From Lentzea atacamensis (GTDB taxonomy: Bacteria; Actinomycetota; Actinomycetes; Mycobacteriales; Pseudonocardiaceae), in NCBI RefSeq assembly GCF_003269295.1, contig NZ_QLTT01000003.1, forward strand, positions 682,001 to 746,000: a stretch of 64,000 nucleotides of DNA. Direction: 5' to 3'. This document shows, piece after piece, positions 16,653 through 24,603 of this stretch. The notes under the pieces were generated by a model. It was not told where the DNA came from, did not search any database, and worked only from the letters and a program-made list of their open reading frames with translations. The position numbers and the translations under genes are program-made. The stretch's first letter is position 1. Each line of letters opens with the position of its first letter.

Positions 16653-17393
16653 TCAGGCCAGGCCACGCTCGGCGCGCCACCGCTCGTACTCGGGCCGGGC
16701 CTCGTCCGACAGCGGGTAGTACAGCCGCATGTCGCCACCCTCGGCCAGCCGGATCCGGGAGAACTCCTCCCACTCCGCGTGCTCCTGAGCAACAGCCAGC
16801 AGAGCGGGCGCGAGCTTGATCGGCACCACAACCGCCCCGTCGTCATCCGCCACCACGATGTCGCCCGGCTCGACGAGCGTGCCACCACACGCCACCGGCA
16901 CGTTGACCGCAGCCGGCACGATGTCGGTCTGGGCGTGGAAGTTCGGCGTGGCACCCCGAATCCACAACCCGAGCCCAAGCCGTTTGGCCGCACCGATGTC
17001 GCGCAGACACCCGTCGACCACCACACCGGCACCGCCACGGCCCTTGAAGTAGGTCAGCATCATCTCGCCGAACACACCACTGCTCATGTCACCGCGCGCG
17101 TCGACGACGATCATGTCGCCGGGCTGGGCGTGGTACATGACGTGCCGATGCAGCTGCTTCTCCGGCTCGGCGTACTCGTCGGCGGGGTAGAGGTCCTCCC
17201 GCTTCGGCAGAAACTGCAGCGTCAGCGCCGGACCGGCCACGCACACGCCGGGCGTCACCGAAACCGGCCCACGGATGAACGCGCTGCGGATGCCCATGCG
17301 GCTGAGCTCGGCACTGGCCGTCGCGCTGCCGATGGCCGCGAGGGCCGCACTGAGCTCGGCGGGCGGGCGAACGATGTCGTGCGTCTCGACCAC
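16653..17393 (-). CDS. RraA-like aldolase/decarboxylase
   Basis: A 246-residue member of the RraA/HMG aldolase family, which cleaves 4-hydroxy-2-oxo acids to pyruvate or decarboxylates oxaloacetate in a divalent-metal-dependent reaction. The core motif is complete: GDMIVVDARGD, FGEMM, GGAGVVVDGCLRD (with the metal-binding Asp and catalytic Arg) and LWIRGATPN. GTG 17393 is nine bases after AAGGAG. It is convergent with the broken dehydratase gene by 9 bp. In an acid-sugar island this enzyme could take the dehydrated product onward to pyruvate. It may also act independently, since it has its own promoter region. Confidence 0.88.
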   Translation of the reverse strand: MVETHDIVRPPAELSAALAAIGSATASAELSRMGIRSAFIRGPVSVTPGVCVAGPALTLQFLPKREDLYPADEYAEPEKQLHRHVMYHAQPGDMIVVDARGDMSSGVFGEMMLTYFKGRGGAGVVVDGCLRDIGAAKRLGLGLWIRGATPNFHAQTDIVPAAVNVPVACGGTLVEPGDIVVADDDGAVVVPIKLAPALLAVAQEHAEWEEFSRIRLAEGGDMRLYYPLSDEARPEYERWRAERGLA

Positions 17394-17429
17394 GTCGACA
17401 GCTCCTTCGGATCCGCGCTGACCGCAACC

Positions 17430-17445
17430 ATCGGAGAGTTCCGAT
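17430..17445. promoter_or_regulatory. Palindrome upstream of the RraA-like gene
   Basis: ATCGGA (17430-17435) and TCCGAT (17440-17445) are perfect arms with a 4-nt spacer, 37 bp upstream of GTG 17393. The size and position fit an operator for a GntR or other dimeric regulator. The binder is unknown. Confidence 0.4.
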
Positions 17446-17495
17446 GAGACTTCGATCAGAGCCTAGTCCGGCGAACCCCGTGGTGTGCCACAAGT

Positions 17496-18983
17496 TTGCT
17501 GCATGGTCTGAACCGCGGTTCGGGCTGCTTCGTGCTCGTTGATCAGGCTGCTGCCGCCCAGCGTCGCTTCTTCGGCTGGGTGACCACTCCGCAGCACGGC
17601 GAATCTGCCACTTCTTCATTGGCGCTCCTCGAGGGCGGAGCCGCCGTTAACCTCACACGGGTGGGAGATGCGTGGGGTGAGTTCCGTCGAGAGGTGTTCG
17701 GCGAGCCGTACTTGGTGTGGCACGAAGGCGCCGACATCGGCGCGCTGATCGCCGAGCACGAGCGCAAGCCGGAGCGGGCGGAGCGGATGTTGCGTGCCGG
17801 TGTCGGCGATCACGATCATGTCGCGGTGGAGTCGCTGGGCGCTCTGGCCCGCCTTGGCCGCGCGCCGTCGGACGCGGCCGCGTTGCTGCGGTCCGCTCTA
17901 CCTTCAGCTCGCGGCACGTTCCGTGTGCGCACTGCACAGGTGTTGTGTGAGCTGACCGGCACCGACGAGTACGTGTCCGAGGTGGCCGCCGTGCTCGAAG
18001 GCTTCGAGCACTGGGGCGAACGGATCGACGCGGCCATGGCGCTCCCGGCACTGCCGATCACCCCGCGCTCGGTGGCCGCACTGCACCGCGGGATGCTCGA
18101 CCAGGAGTACCTGGTGCGGTACCACAGCGCGAACGGCCTGCTCGGCCTGGCCGGACAGAGGCCCGACATCGCGGCTCACAGCGGGTTCGCGCAGCTCACC
18201 GGCGAGAACCCGGCGGCGTGGCGCGCCATCGCCGATGAGTTGCTCGGCGCATTCGCCACGCGGACTGCCGGGGTCTACGGCGACCGGGCGAGCTTCGCTG
18301 TCGAGCTGGGTCCCGCCGACTACGCCGCGCCCCATCACAGGGCCGCGCGGTTGTACCTGGCAGGCACCCGGCTGTCCGGTGCGGACCGGCCGCATGTGCC
18401 GACGCTGCGCAACATCGGCGTGCACACGACCCATCCCGACCGGCCGGCCAACTACCCGAACCTCCGCACCACGCTGGAACACCTGGGTTTCGCTGATCTG
18501 CCCGAGTCGGTCACGCTCGACGAGGACACGACCGCGGCCACGTTGGCCGCCGTCACTTCGGCGCTCGACTTCGACATCGACGTTTCCCGTTGGCGCGCAA
18601 CGGACATCCTGATCGGAGACCGGTCACGCCTGGCGCTGGAGATCGGACCGGCCGACCCGGACGGGTCACAACTGCGCACCTGCACGCTGTGGCTGGACGG
18701 CGCCATCGCCACACCGTTCGACAACACCGCGTACGTGCCGCAGTTCGCAAACTCGCTGCGGGTGCACGCCGCCCGCTACCGATCAAGGCAGTTGCAGGAC
18801 TTCGCGCAGTGGGATCCCACCACCGACGATCTGGCCGCGGAGTTGCACCGGGACGGCACGCTCCAGTACCGGCTGATCTCACGGATCGACGGCGTCGGCG
18901 ACCGCGAAGGGGCGGTGCGGCTACGCATCCGCGAGATCGTCGCCGTCCTGGAGAAAGCCGCCGATGTGCTGACAGGCACGTGA
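17496..18983 (+). CDS. Hypothetical HEAT-repeat-like protein
   Basis: A protein of about 480-495 residues that I cannot assign to a named family. Residues ~85-220 read as repeated helical pairs with a HEAT-like rhythm (VAVESLGALARLGRAPSDAAALL, LVRYHSANGLLGLAGQRPD). The C-terminal half contains two similar DRASFAVELGPAD / DRSRLALEIGPAD strands, suggesting an internal duplication. The start is uncertain: TTG 17496 opens the frame, but GTG 17532 or a later start is equally possible, and no good ribosome site is seen. It is monocistronic and divergent from the RraA-like gene. Cytoplasmic: no signal peptide or membrane helix. Confidence 0.7.
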   Translation: MLHGLNRGSGCFVLVDQAAAAQRRFFGWVTTPQHGESATSSLALLEGGAAVNLTRVGDAWGEFRREVFGEPYLVWHEGADIGALIAEHERKPERAERMLRAGVGDHDHVAVESLGALARLGRAPSDAAALLRSALPSARGTFRVRTAQVLCELTGTDEYVSEVAAVLEGFEHWGERIDAAMALPALPITPRSVAALHRGMLDQEYLVRYHSANGLLGLAGQRPDIAAHSGFAQLTGENPAAWRAIADELLGAFATRTAGVYGDRASFAVELGPADYAAPHHRAARLYLAGTRLSGADRPHVPTLRNIGVHTTHPDRPANYPNLRTTLEHLGFADLPESVTLDEDTTAATLAAVTSALDFDIDVSRWRATDILIGDRSRLALEIGPADPDGSQLRTCTLWLDGAIATPFDNTAYVPQFANSLRVHAARYRSRQLQDFAQWDPTTDDLAAELHRDGTLQYRLISRIDGVGDREGAVRLRIREIVAVLEKAADVLTGT

Positions 18984-19028
18984 GCGACGCTGTCAACAAG
19001 CCGTGCCCGGCAAGGCGGCTCGTGACGC

Positions 19029-19400
19029 TCAGTCGAGGCAGCGCAACCACACCACGCGCGGCCCGCCGACCCCCTCCCGGCCGGGCTCCACATAGACGAT
19101 GCCCAACCGCACGCGGGTCTTCGTCGTCGTGTCGGTACCGGCACAAGTAGGCCCGTCCGTACCGTCGTGCCACAGACCGTCGCGGCCAGCCCACGACGCG
19201 CCGACGACGATGTGGCTACCAACGTCGCGAGGGTCGTTGCCTTCGTAGAACGCGATGGCCGTCCCGTGCCCGTTCGGCATCGCCCAACCCTCGACGACAT
19301 CGGCACTCTCCGAGTGCCGCGTGGCGAACCCCCCGACCCCGAACACGGCCGCGACGACAACACCCACTGCCACCGGCGCAACGAACCGTCTCGATCCCAT
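19029..19400 (-). CDS. Hypothetical membrane-anchored/secreted protein
   Basis: A 123-residue protein with one N-terminal hydrophobic helix (VAPVAVGVVVAAVFGVGGFA) acting as a signal anchor, followed by an extracellular domain. The domain contains two cysteines (PTCAGT and WLRCLD at the C-terminus), likely a disulphide. ATG 19400 is chosen because it places basic residues directly before the helix. The family is not recognised. It stands alone between convergent and divergent neighbours. Confidence 0.65.
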   Translation of the reverse strand: MGSRRFVAPVAVGVVVAAVFGVGGFATRHSESADVVEGWAMPNGHGTAIAFYEGNDPRDVGSHIVVGASWAGRDGLWHDGTDGPTCAGTDTTTKTRVRLGIVYVEPGREGVGGPRVVWLRCLD

Positions 19401-19540
19401 CCCTGGTTCATACCAGCACACGTGGCCCGCTCAGGGAGCTCGCCGACCACGCGATCAGATCAGCACAGAACGTAACGGTGTTGAAGTGAGCGCCGACCCT
19501 GCAGGCGAGGGGAGCCAGTCCATCTCACCAGGGAGCGCGC

Positions 19541-20350
19541 ATGGACGGAGTACTCGCAACCAGCCGAATTCCCATATCCCTGCTTCCAGCCCAGCACGTT
19601 GCGGAGGTAGCGCGCGAGCGTGGTGTCGACCTCGACGACTTCGCACCGCCACGGCGTGATGACCGGGTGGTGGTGCGGCCGGAGGCCGACATCGCGAAGG
19701 TGTTCGCGGAGGCGCTCGTTCGTTGGTGGGAGCGCATTCCCATCTGGAAGCGTCTCGACTTCACGATGCAACACCAGCAGCAGACGCAATGGTGCTGGGC
19801 CGCCACCTCGGTGAGCGTGGCCAAGTACTACCGCTCGTGGAGCACCTGGACCCAGTGCGGGATGGTCAACGCCGAGAAGGGGCAGAGCACCTGCTGCACC
19901 AACGGATCCAGCGACGCCTGCAATCAGCCGCACGTCCTGAACGCCCCGCTGAGCCGGGCCGAGGTGTTCGACCACATGGTGAGCGGGACGGTGACCTACG
20001 CCGAGATCCGGGCGGAGATCGCGGCCGGTCGGCCCGTGGCCTGGCGGATCGGGTGGGCGGGTGAGGGCGGCCATTTCGCGGTCATCGAGGGCTGTCGCGT
20101 CGGTAGCCAGTGGGTCGCGGTCGACGACCCCTGGTACGGCGAGTCGGACGTGCCGCTCACGACCCTGACCGGTGGCACGTACCAGGGCACGGGCACCTGG
20201 ACGCACACGTACTTCACCAGGCGGCAGCCGTTCCCGTGGGTGCTCGAGGACGAGCAGGTGTTCGAGTTCCCGTGGGTCATCTGGCAGGAGATCAGCAGAC
20301 CGCGGGAGAAGGCGCAACCGATCGGCGCTGCGGGAGGTGAGCAGGGATGA
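19541..20350 (+). CDS. Papain-like cysteine peptidase, AvrRpt2/C70-like
   Basis: A 269-residue papain-fold protein. After a ~75-residue N-terminal region the catalytic cysteine lies in QQQTQWCWAATS, the hallmark of AvrRpt2-type (C70) and C39-like peptidases. The histidine is in GEGGHFAVIEG and the third catalytic residue in WVAVDDPWYG. Cys-rich QSTCCTNGSSDACNQP follows the active-site helix, as in extracellular relatives, yet no signal peptide precedes it. ATG 19541 follows AGGGAG closely. Its TGA overlaps the next gene (ATGA), so the two are coupled. Actinobacterial homologues are of unknown role; an effector-like or peptide-maturation role is conjecture. Confidence 0.8.
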   Translation: MDGVLATSRIPISLLPAQHVAEVARERGVDLDDFAPPRRDDRVVVRPEADIAKVFAEALVRWWERIPIWKRLDFTMQHQQQTQWCWAATSVSVAKYYRSWSTWTQCGMVNAEKGQSTCCTNGSSDACNQPHVLNAPLSRAEVFDHMVSGTVTYAEIRAEIAAGRPVAWRIGWAGEGGHFAVIEGCRVGSQWVAVDDPWYGESDVPLTTLTGGTYQGTGTWTHTYFTRRQPFPWVLEDEQVFEFPWVIWQEISRPREKAQPIGAAGGEQG

Positions 20351-20916
20351 GTCTGCGCGTTCCCGAAGTGAGTGCGGACAGCGTTGTCGCGGTGCGCGAC
20401 AACCTGTCCGAGTTGGCAGGTCGTGCTGCATACCGCCACCGGGCGCTGGCCCGGGTCAATCCCCTCGACGTCGCGCTCGCACTCCCACACGACGTCTACT
20501 CCCTCGGCCTGGACGAGCTGGTCCGCGGTGCCACGCTCGACGATGCCCAGCTCGTCGGCAGGCGGTTCCTCGTCATGGCGGGCGACGACGCCGTCGCCAG
20601 CGCCGAGATCGCCCGCGACGACGGGTTCACGGCGACCGAGGGCCCCTTCGTCGCGGGCACCGCACGGGCGATCGCCGTCGCCGAGCAGGACCCCGCGACG
20701 GCCGAAGGCGACTACGAGGTCCGCGTTCTGCGAGTGCCCGCGCTCTACTTCATGGCGTTGTGGCTCAGCGGTGGCGGCCACGAGACGGACCTGGTCATCC
20801 CGATGGATCCGGCGCCCGCACCCTTCTCGGGAGGCGAGAAGGTCCGGCCCGACGAGCTGCTGGGCCGGCTCGCCGAACTGGCCCGGCGACGCCTGGAGTT
20901 CGACGACATCGGCTGA
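20347..20916 (+). CDS. Hypothetical protein coupled to the C70-like peptidase
   Basis: A 189-residue soluble protein without a recognised domain. It is mixed alpha/beta, with an ARDDGFTATEGPFVAGTARAI central strand pair and LRVPALYFMALWLSGG near the C-terminus. Its ATG overlaps the peptidase stop by ATGA, implying a fixed stoichiometry. It could be a chaperone, inhibitor or substrate of the peptidase. A 16-bp perfect hairpin ends the operon 20 nt after the stop. Confidence 0.75.
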   Translation: MSLRVPEVSADSVVAVRDNLSELAGRAAYRHRALARVNPLDVALALPHDVYSLGLDELVRGATLDDAQLVGRRFLVMAGDDAVASAEIARDDGFTATEGPFVAGTARAIAVAEQDPATAEGDYEVRVLRVPALYFMALWLSGGGHETDLVIPMDPAPAPFSGGEKVRPDELLGRLAELARRRLEFDDIG

Positions 20917-20935
20917 TCACCGCCTCAGGTCAACA

Positions 20936-20974
20936 GGCTTGATCGACGACCTCGGCGCGGTCGTCGATCAAGCC
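20936..20974. terminator. Bidirectional hairpin terminator
   Basis: GGCTTGATCGACGACC (20936-20951) pairs perfectly over 16 bp with GGTCGTCGATCAAGCC (20959-20974), loop 7 nt. It lies between the convergent peptidase operon and the LysR gene. Confidence 0.92.
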
Positions 20975-20984
20975 GACGAGCGCT

Positions 20985-21773
20985 TCACACCTGCTGGGCG
21001 ATCTCGATGAACTCGGCGATGAGCGGCGTGTGCCGGTGTTCGGCCCACGCCAGTGCCACCTCGTTCGGCGCGATGTCCTCGATCGGCACGTGCACGAGGT
21101 CCTCGCGAGAGTAGAAGATCGCGGTCGACAACGGCAGAATCGCCACTCCGCCGTGCATCGCGACGTGTTCCAGCTTCTCCTCGACGGACCGGAACCCGGG
21201 CGGGTCGGTGTGCTGCACGCGCCGCTCGCCGGTCAGATCCACCTCCAGCACGCTTTCCTTGCCCGCCAGCCGATGCGTCGCCGGCACCACGGCCACGCGC
21301 GGCTCGTCGAACAGCGGAACGTGCCGGAGCCCGTCCAACGGAACCGGCAGCCGCACATAGCTCACGTCGACGCGCCCGTCGTGGATCACCTCGACCTGGT
21401 CCTCCCACGTCGTGCGCAGCACGTCGACCTGCAGACCGGGATGCCGCGACGCCAGCAGCCGCACCGCGGGCGTGACGATCAGACCCGGCATGAACCCGAC
21501 CGTGAACGTGTCCGCCACACCGACCCGTCGCAGCAACGCCGAGGCCTGCGTGAGCAAGGGGCGGGCGTCCTCCAGCAGCCGCAAGCCGGCCGGAGTCAGT
21601 GTGGTCCCCTTCGACGAACGGTCGAACAGCTGCACCTTCAGCTCGGTCTCCAGCGCGCGGATCTGCCGGGACAGCACGGGTTGCGCGATGTGCAGGGCCT
21701 CGGCGGCGCGGCCGAAGTTCAGGTGCTCGGCGACCGCCACGAAGTACCGCACCTTGCGCAGGTCCAGGTCCAT
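20985..21773 (-). CDS. LysR-family transcriptional regulator
   Basis: A 262-residue LysR regulator. The N-terminal winged helix is canonical: LRKVRYFVAVAEHLNFGRAAEALHIAQPVLSRQIRALE, then LFDRSSKGTTLTPAG. A short type-2 periplasmic-binding effector domain follows (TFTVGFMPGLIVTPAVRLLASRHP). ATG 21773 lies at the start of the DLDLRKVRYF helix; longer upstream frames overlap the divergent gene. The divergent SDR gene 71 bp away is the probable target, the classic LysR arrangement. Effector unknown. Confidence 0.93.
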   Translation of the reverse strand: MDLDLRKVRYFVAVAEHLNFGRAAEALHIAQPVLSRQIRALETELKVQLFDRSSKGTTLTPAGLRLLEDARPLLTQASALLRRVGVADTFTVGFMPGLIVTPAVRLLASRHPGLQVDVLRTTWEDQVEVIHDGRVDVSYVRLPVPLDGLRHVPLFDEPRVAVVPATHRLAGKESVLEVDLTGERRVQHTDPPGFRSVEEKLEHVAMHGGVAILPLSTAIFYSREDLVHVPIEDIAPNEVALAWAEHRHTPLIAEFIEIAQQV

Positions 21774-21844
21774 ACCTTCAGGGTATCGCGGACGACCGAG
21801 CAGGTCTTGGACCACGCGCCTGCCGCAGGTGCACGCTTGAAACC

Positions 21845-22516
21845 ATGAGATCCACACTGGACGGACAGCGAATCGCAGTCCTCGGCGGCTCATCGGGAAT
21901 CGGGCTCGCGACGGCGAAGGCGGCACAACAGGCAGGCGCGAAAGTCACGATCGTTTCGCGCAAACCGCCGGCCGGCTTCGCCGCCCACGCGGCCGACCTG
22001 GCCGATCCTGCAGCCATCGCCGAGGCTTTCGACACCATCGGCGAGATCGACCACCTCGTCTACACGGCGGGGGAGCCGCTCGAACTGATGACGCTCAACG
22101 ACTTCGACCGTGACCGCGCGAGAAGTTTCTTCGGCCTCAGGTACTTCAGCGTGCTCGACGCCGTCAAAGCCGCGCGGGTGACCACCTCGATCACTCTCAC
22201 CACCGGCATCGCGAAGGACCGGCCGGGACCGGGCTGGGCGGTTGCGGCGAGCATCTGCGGCGCGGTCGAGGCGCTGACCAAGGCGCTCGCGATCGAACTG
22301 GCGCCGTTGCGGGTCAACGCGGTCAGCCCCGGCGTGGTGCGCAGCCCGTTGTGGGGCCCGGACGCCGAACAGCTCTACACCGATGTCGGCAGGACGCTGC
22401 CGCTGCGACGGGTCGGCGAGGTCGAGGAGATCGCCCACGCGTACCTGTACCTCATGACGCAGCCGTGGGCGACCGGCACGATCCTCACGGTCGACGGCGG
22501 CACGACGATCGCCTGA
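21845..22516 (+). CDS. SDR-family oxidoreductase lacking YxxxK
   Basis: A 223-residue Rossmann-fold protein of the short-chain dehydrogenase family. The cofactor motif is VLGGSSGIGLATA, the NNAG-equivalent is VYTAGEPLE, and the C-terminal LRVNAVSPGVVRSPLW and TVDGGTTIA are typical. The expected catalytic YxxxK is replaced: after GWAVAAS comes ICGAVEALTKALAIE, so tyrosine and lysine are both missing. A subgroup of actinobacterial SDRs shares this GWAVAA pattern, so this is likely a family trait rather than damage. Catalysis by the usual mechanism is doubtful. It is divergent from the LysR regulator. Confidence 0.88.
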   Translation: MRSTLDGQRIAVLGGSSGIGLATAKAAQQAGAKVTIVSRKPPAGFAAHAADLADPAAIAEAFDTIGEIDHLVYTAGEPLELMTLNDFDRDRARSFFGLRYFSVLDAVKAARVTTSITLTTGIAKDRPGPGWAVAASICGAVEALTKALAIELAPLRVNAVSPGVVRSPLWGPDAEQLYTDVGRTLPLRRVGEVEEIAHAYLYLMTQPWATGTILTVDGGTTIA

Positions 22517-22559
22517 AATGCCTCGCGAGGCGACGTGAAACGACGGGTGGTGTGCGAGG

Positions 22560-22680
22560 TCAGGACTGCGTGATCACGGCCTCGACGGAACGGAGCGTGG
22601 CCTCGCGAACAGCCTTGCCGTGCCCGATCCGTTGCACGATCCGCTCAACTTCGCCCAGATCGCGAAAGAGTCGTGGAAGA
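22560..22680 (-). pseudogene. Short C-terminal remnant, unidentified
   Basis: A minus-strand frame of about 37 codons with good codon bias reads LFRDLGEVERIVQRIGHGKA, then VREATLRSVEAVITQS and TGA at 22562-22560. No start is available because the upstream part is antisense to the broken AraC gene. It appears to be the tail of a lost gene. The family is not recognised. Confidence 0.35.
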
Positions 22681-22688
22681 CTGCGGGC

Positions 22689-23521
22689 ATGATGTACCTG
22701 GACGAGCTGCGCCGCATGGTCGTCCGGCACGCCGGGCCCTACGGCCGTCCACTGTGGAACGACGCGTGCTGGTGTTCGCCGGCGACCGGGTGACCGAACC
22801 GATGGGCACGGTGACCGAACCGCTGCTCACACTCGTCGCGCAGGGGGCGAAGCGCACGATGCTCGGCGACCGGCCACATCACGGAGGCGAGCCCGTCCAG
22901 GCCTTTCCTGGCACTCGGGCTCCGGCTGGAACCCCCGCGACCATCGCGCAACTGCTGGTGGAGGGCGCGCCCAGCCCGATCAAGCCGCACGACGGGCCCG
23001 GCATGCAGATCAGCGACGCGGACGACAAGCTGCTCGACGCGCTCGTCCGGCTGTTGCGGCTCCTCGACGAGCCACGTGACCTGCGCGTGCTGGGCCCGTC
23101 CGTGCGACGCGAGATCCACTGGTGGCTGCTCAACAGCCCGCAGGCGGCGCTGACGCGGCAGGCGGGCACGGCCGGCAGCCGCCTGGCCCTGGTCGCCGCG
23201 GCCATCGCGTGGATCAAGCAGCGCTACGACCAGGTGATCCGCATCGACGACCTCGCCGCCGACATCGGCACCAGCGTCTCGACGCTCGACCGGCACTTCC
23301 GCACGGTCACGGCGATGAGCCCGCTGCAGTACCAGAAGCAGATCCGGCTGCAACGGGCCCGCGCCGCGCTCGTCTCCGCACCGCACGACGTCGCCGCGGT
23401 CGGGTACTCGGTCGGCTACGACAACCCGTCTCAGCTCAGCCGTGAGTACCGGCGCATGTTCGGAGCGCCTCCCGGGCAGGACGCGCTCCGGTTGCAGAAC
23501 GCGTCCATCGTGCAGGAGTGA
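22689..23521 (+). pseudogene. AraC-family regulator with multiple lesions
   Basis: The intact 3' part encodes a two-helix-turn-helix AraC DNA-binding domain (IRIDDLAADIGTSVSTLDRHFRTVT..., VGYSVGYDNPSQLSREYRRMFG). The N-terminal AraC_N domain is broken. From ATG 22689/22692 the frame reads LDELRRMVVRHAGPYGRPLWND, then needs a frameshift near 22757 to reach LVFAGDRVTEPMGTVTEPLL. After GAKRTMLGD near 22872 about 25-30 codons are missing. GHITEASPSRPFLALGLRLEP then lies in another frame before ATIAQLL resumes near 22937. At least three lesions make this a clear pseudogene. A DNA-binding fragment might still be translated from an internal start. Confidence 0.85.
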
Positions 23522-23553
23522 CTCGGCAGAACCAGTCACAGGCTCCCGAATGA

Positions 23554-23982
23554 TCAGGGAGAGTGCTGGCCGAGCACGGCGACGGCGGCACAGGCCAGTG
23601 CGAGGACGAGGCACAGCGGCGAGTAGTACCGCCGGTCGAGCCGGGCGAACTCCGTGTTCCGGCGGGACGACATCACCAGTCCGCCCGCGCCGCGCAGCAG
23701 CAGCACTGCCGCGACACCACCCGTGCCCACGGCCGGGAGCCATCCGGGGCCGACCACGGCGACCAGCTCCGCGCGGGCGACCACCAGATAACCGGCGATG
23801 CCGAGCAGCAACGCCACCACCGCCGTCATTCCGGGCGTCGGCAACTTCTCGACCGGCACGTCGACCACGCGGCGGGCGAACTCCTCACGGGTGCGCAGCG
23901 GCCACGGCGAGAACATCCACACGACGTGCAATGCGCCGACCACCATCAACACGGTGGCGGTGAGCAGGGCCAACGCAGTCAT
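23554..23982 (-). CDS. DUF3995 membrane protein
   Basis: A 142-residue integral membrane protein of the DUF3995 type with four hydrophobic segments. These are ALALLTATVLMVVGALHVVW, AVVALLLGIAGYLVVARAEL, AVGTGGVAAVLLLRGAGGL and LCLVLALACAAVAVL. The family signature WMFSPWPLRTREEFARR follows helix 1, and SSRRNTEFARLDRRYYSPLC precedes helix 4. ATG 23982 is chosen because GGAGG lies six bases upstream; ATG 24003 is possible but overlaps the operator. It is divergent from the TetR gene, with twin operators between them, so it is probably the repressed target. Function unknown. Confidence 0.88.
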   Translation of the reverse strand: MTALALLTATVLMVVGALHVVWMFSPWPLRTREEFARRVVDVPVEKLPTPGMTAVVALLLGIAGYLVVARAELVAVVGPGWLPAVGTGGVAAVLLLRGAGGLVMSSRRNTEFARLDRRYYSPLCLVLALACAAVAVLGQHSP

Positions 23983-24001
23983 CAGGACCTCCACGACTTC
24001 C

Positions 24002-24037
24002 ATACAGTGCTGTATGGTCGTCCGTACAGTACTGTAT
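24002..24037. promoter_or_regulatory. Twin TetR operators
   Basis: ATACAGTGCTGTAT (24002-24015) and GTACAGTACTGTAT (24024-24037) are two near-identical palindromes whose centres are exactly 22 bp apart, two helical turns. They fill the divergent promoter between the DUF3995 and TetR genes, with the TetR start 5 bp downstream. This is a strong autoregulatory operator pair. Confidence 0.85.
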
Positions 24038-24042
24038 GGAAC

Positions 24043-24603
24043 GTGGCGAAGCCCCGACTTTCCAAGCAGGACTGGCTCACCGCGGCGCTGACCGCGCTGG
24101 CTGAGGGTGGGGTCGCCGCGGTGGCCGTCGAACCGCTCGCGCAGCGGCTCGGGATGACCCGCGGCAGCTTCTACTGGCACTTCGCTGACCGGAACGCGCT
24201 GTTGCGCGAGGCGCTGGAGTGGTGGGAACTGCAGGGAACGGACGCGGTCATCGAGCGGGTGACCGAGATAGCGGAGCCGCGGGAGAGGTTGCGCACGCTG
24301 TTCCGCATCGCGATCACCGAGGACCCGACCAGCGGGCTGGAGCCCGCACTCGTGGCGCACGCCGACGACCCGGTGGTGGCGCCCATCCTGCATCGCGTCA
24401 CCCAACGCCGCGTGGCGTTCCTCGCCGATGGATACGCCGAACTCGGCTTGCCGCCCGCGCAGGCACGGCACCAAGCGGTGGTCGCCTACGCCACCTACGT
24501 CGGCTGGGTGCAGCTCCGGAGAGCCACGCCGGCGGCAGTCCCGGAGATCACAAACGACCCCGACGCCCTCGCACATCTCCTGGAACACCTGGTGAGGGCA
24601 TAA
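24043..24603 (+). CDS. TetR-family repressor
   Basis: A 186-residue TetR regulator. The HTH spans residues 5-50 (LSKQDWLTAALTALAEGGVAAVAVEPLAQRLGMTRGSFYWHFADR). The C-terminal ligand domain includes RVTEIAEPRERLRTLFRIA and a final ATYVGWVQLRRATP. GTG 24043 is the only start that gives the HTH in place, and it follows the second operator by 5 bp, so a leaderless transcript is likely. It presumably represses itself and the divergent DUF3995 gene. Its 3' end overlaps the damaged DUF4265 gene on the other strand. Confidence 0.92.
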   Translation: MAKPRLSKQDWLTAALTALAEGGVAAVAVEPLAQRLGMTRGSFYWHFADRNALLREALEWWELQGTDAVIERVTEIAEPRERLRTLFRIAITEDPTSGLEPALVAHADDPVVAPILHRVTQRRVAFLADGYAELGLPPAQARHQAVVAYATYVGWVQLRRATPAAVPEITNDPDALAHLLEHLVRA

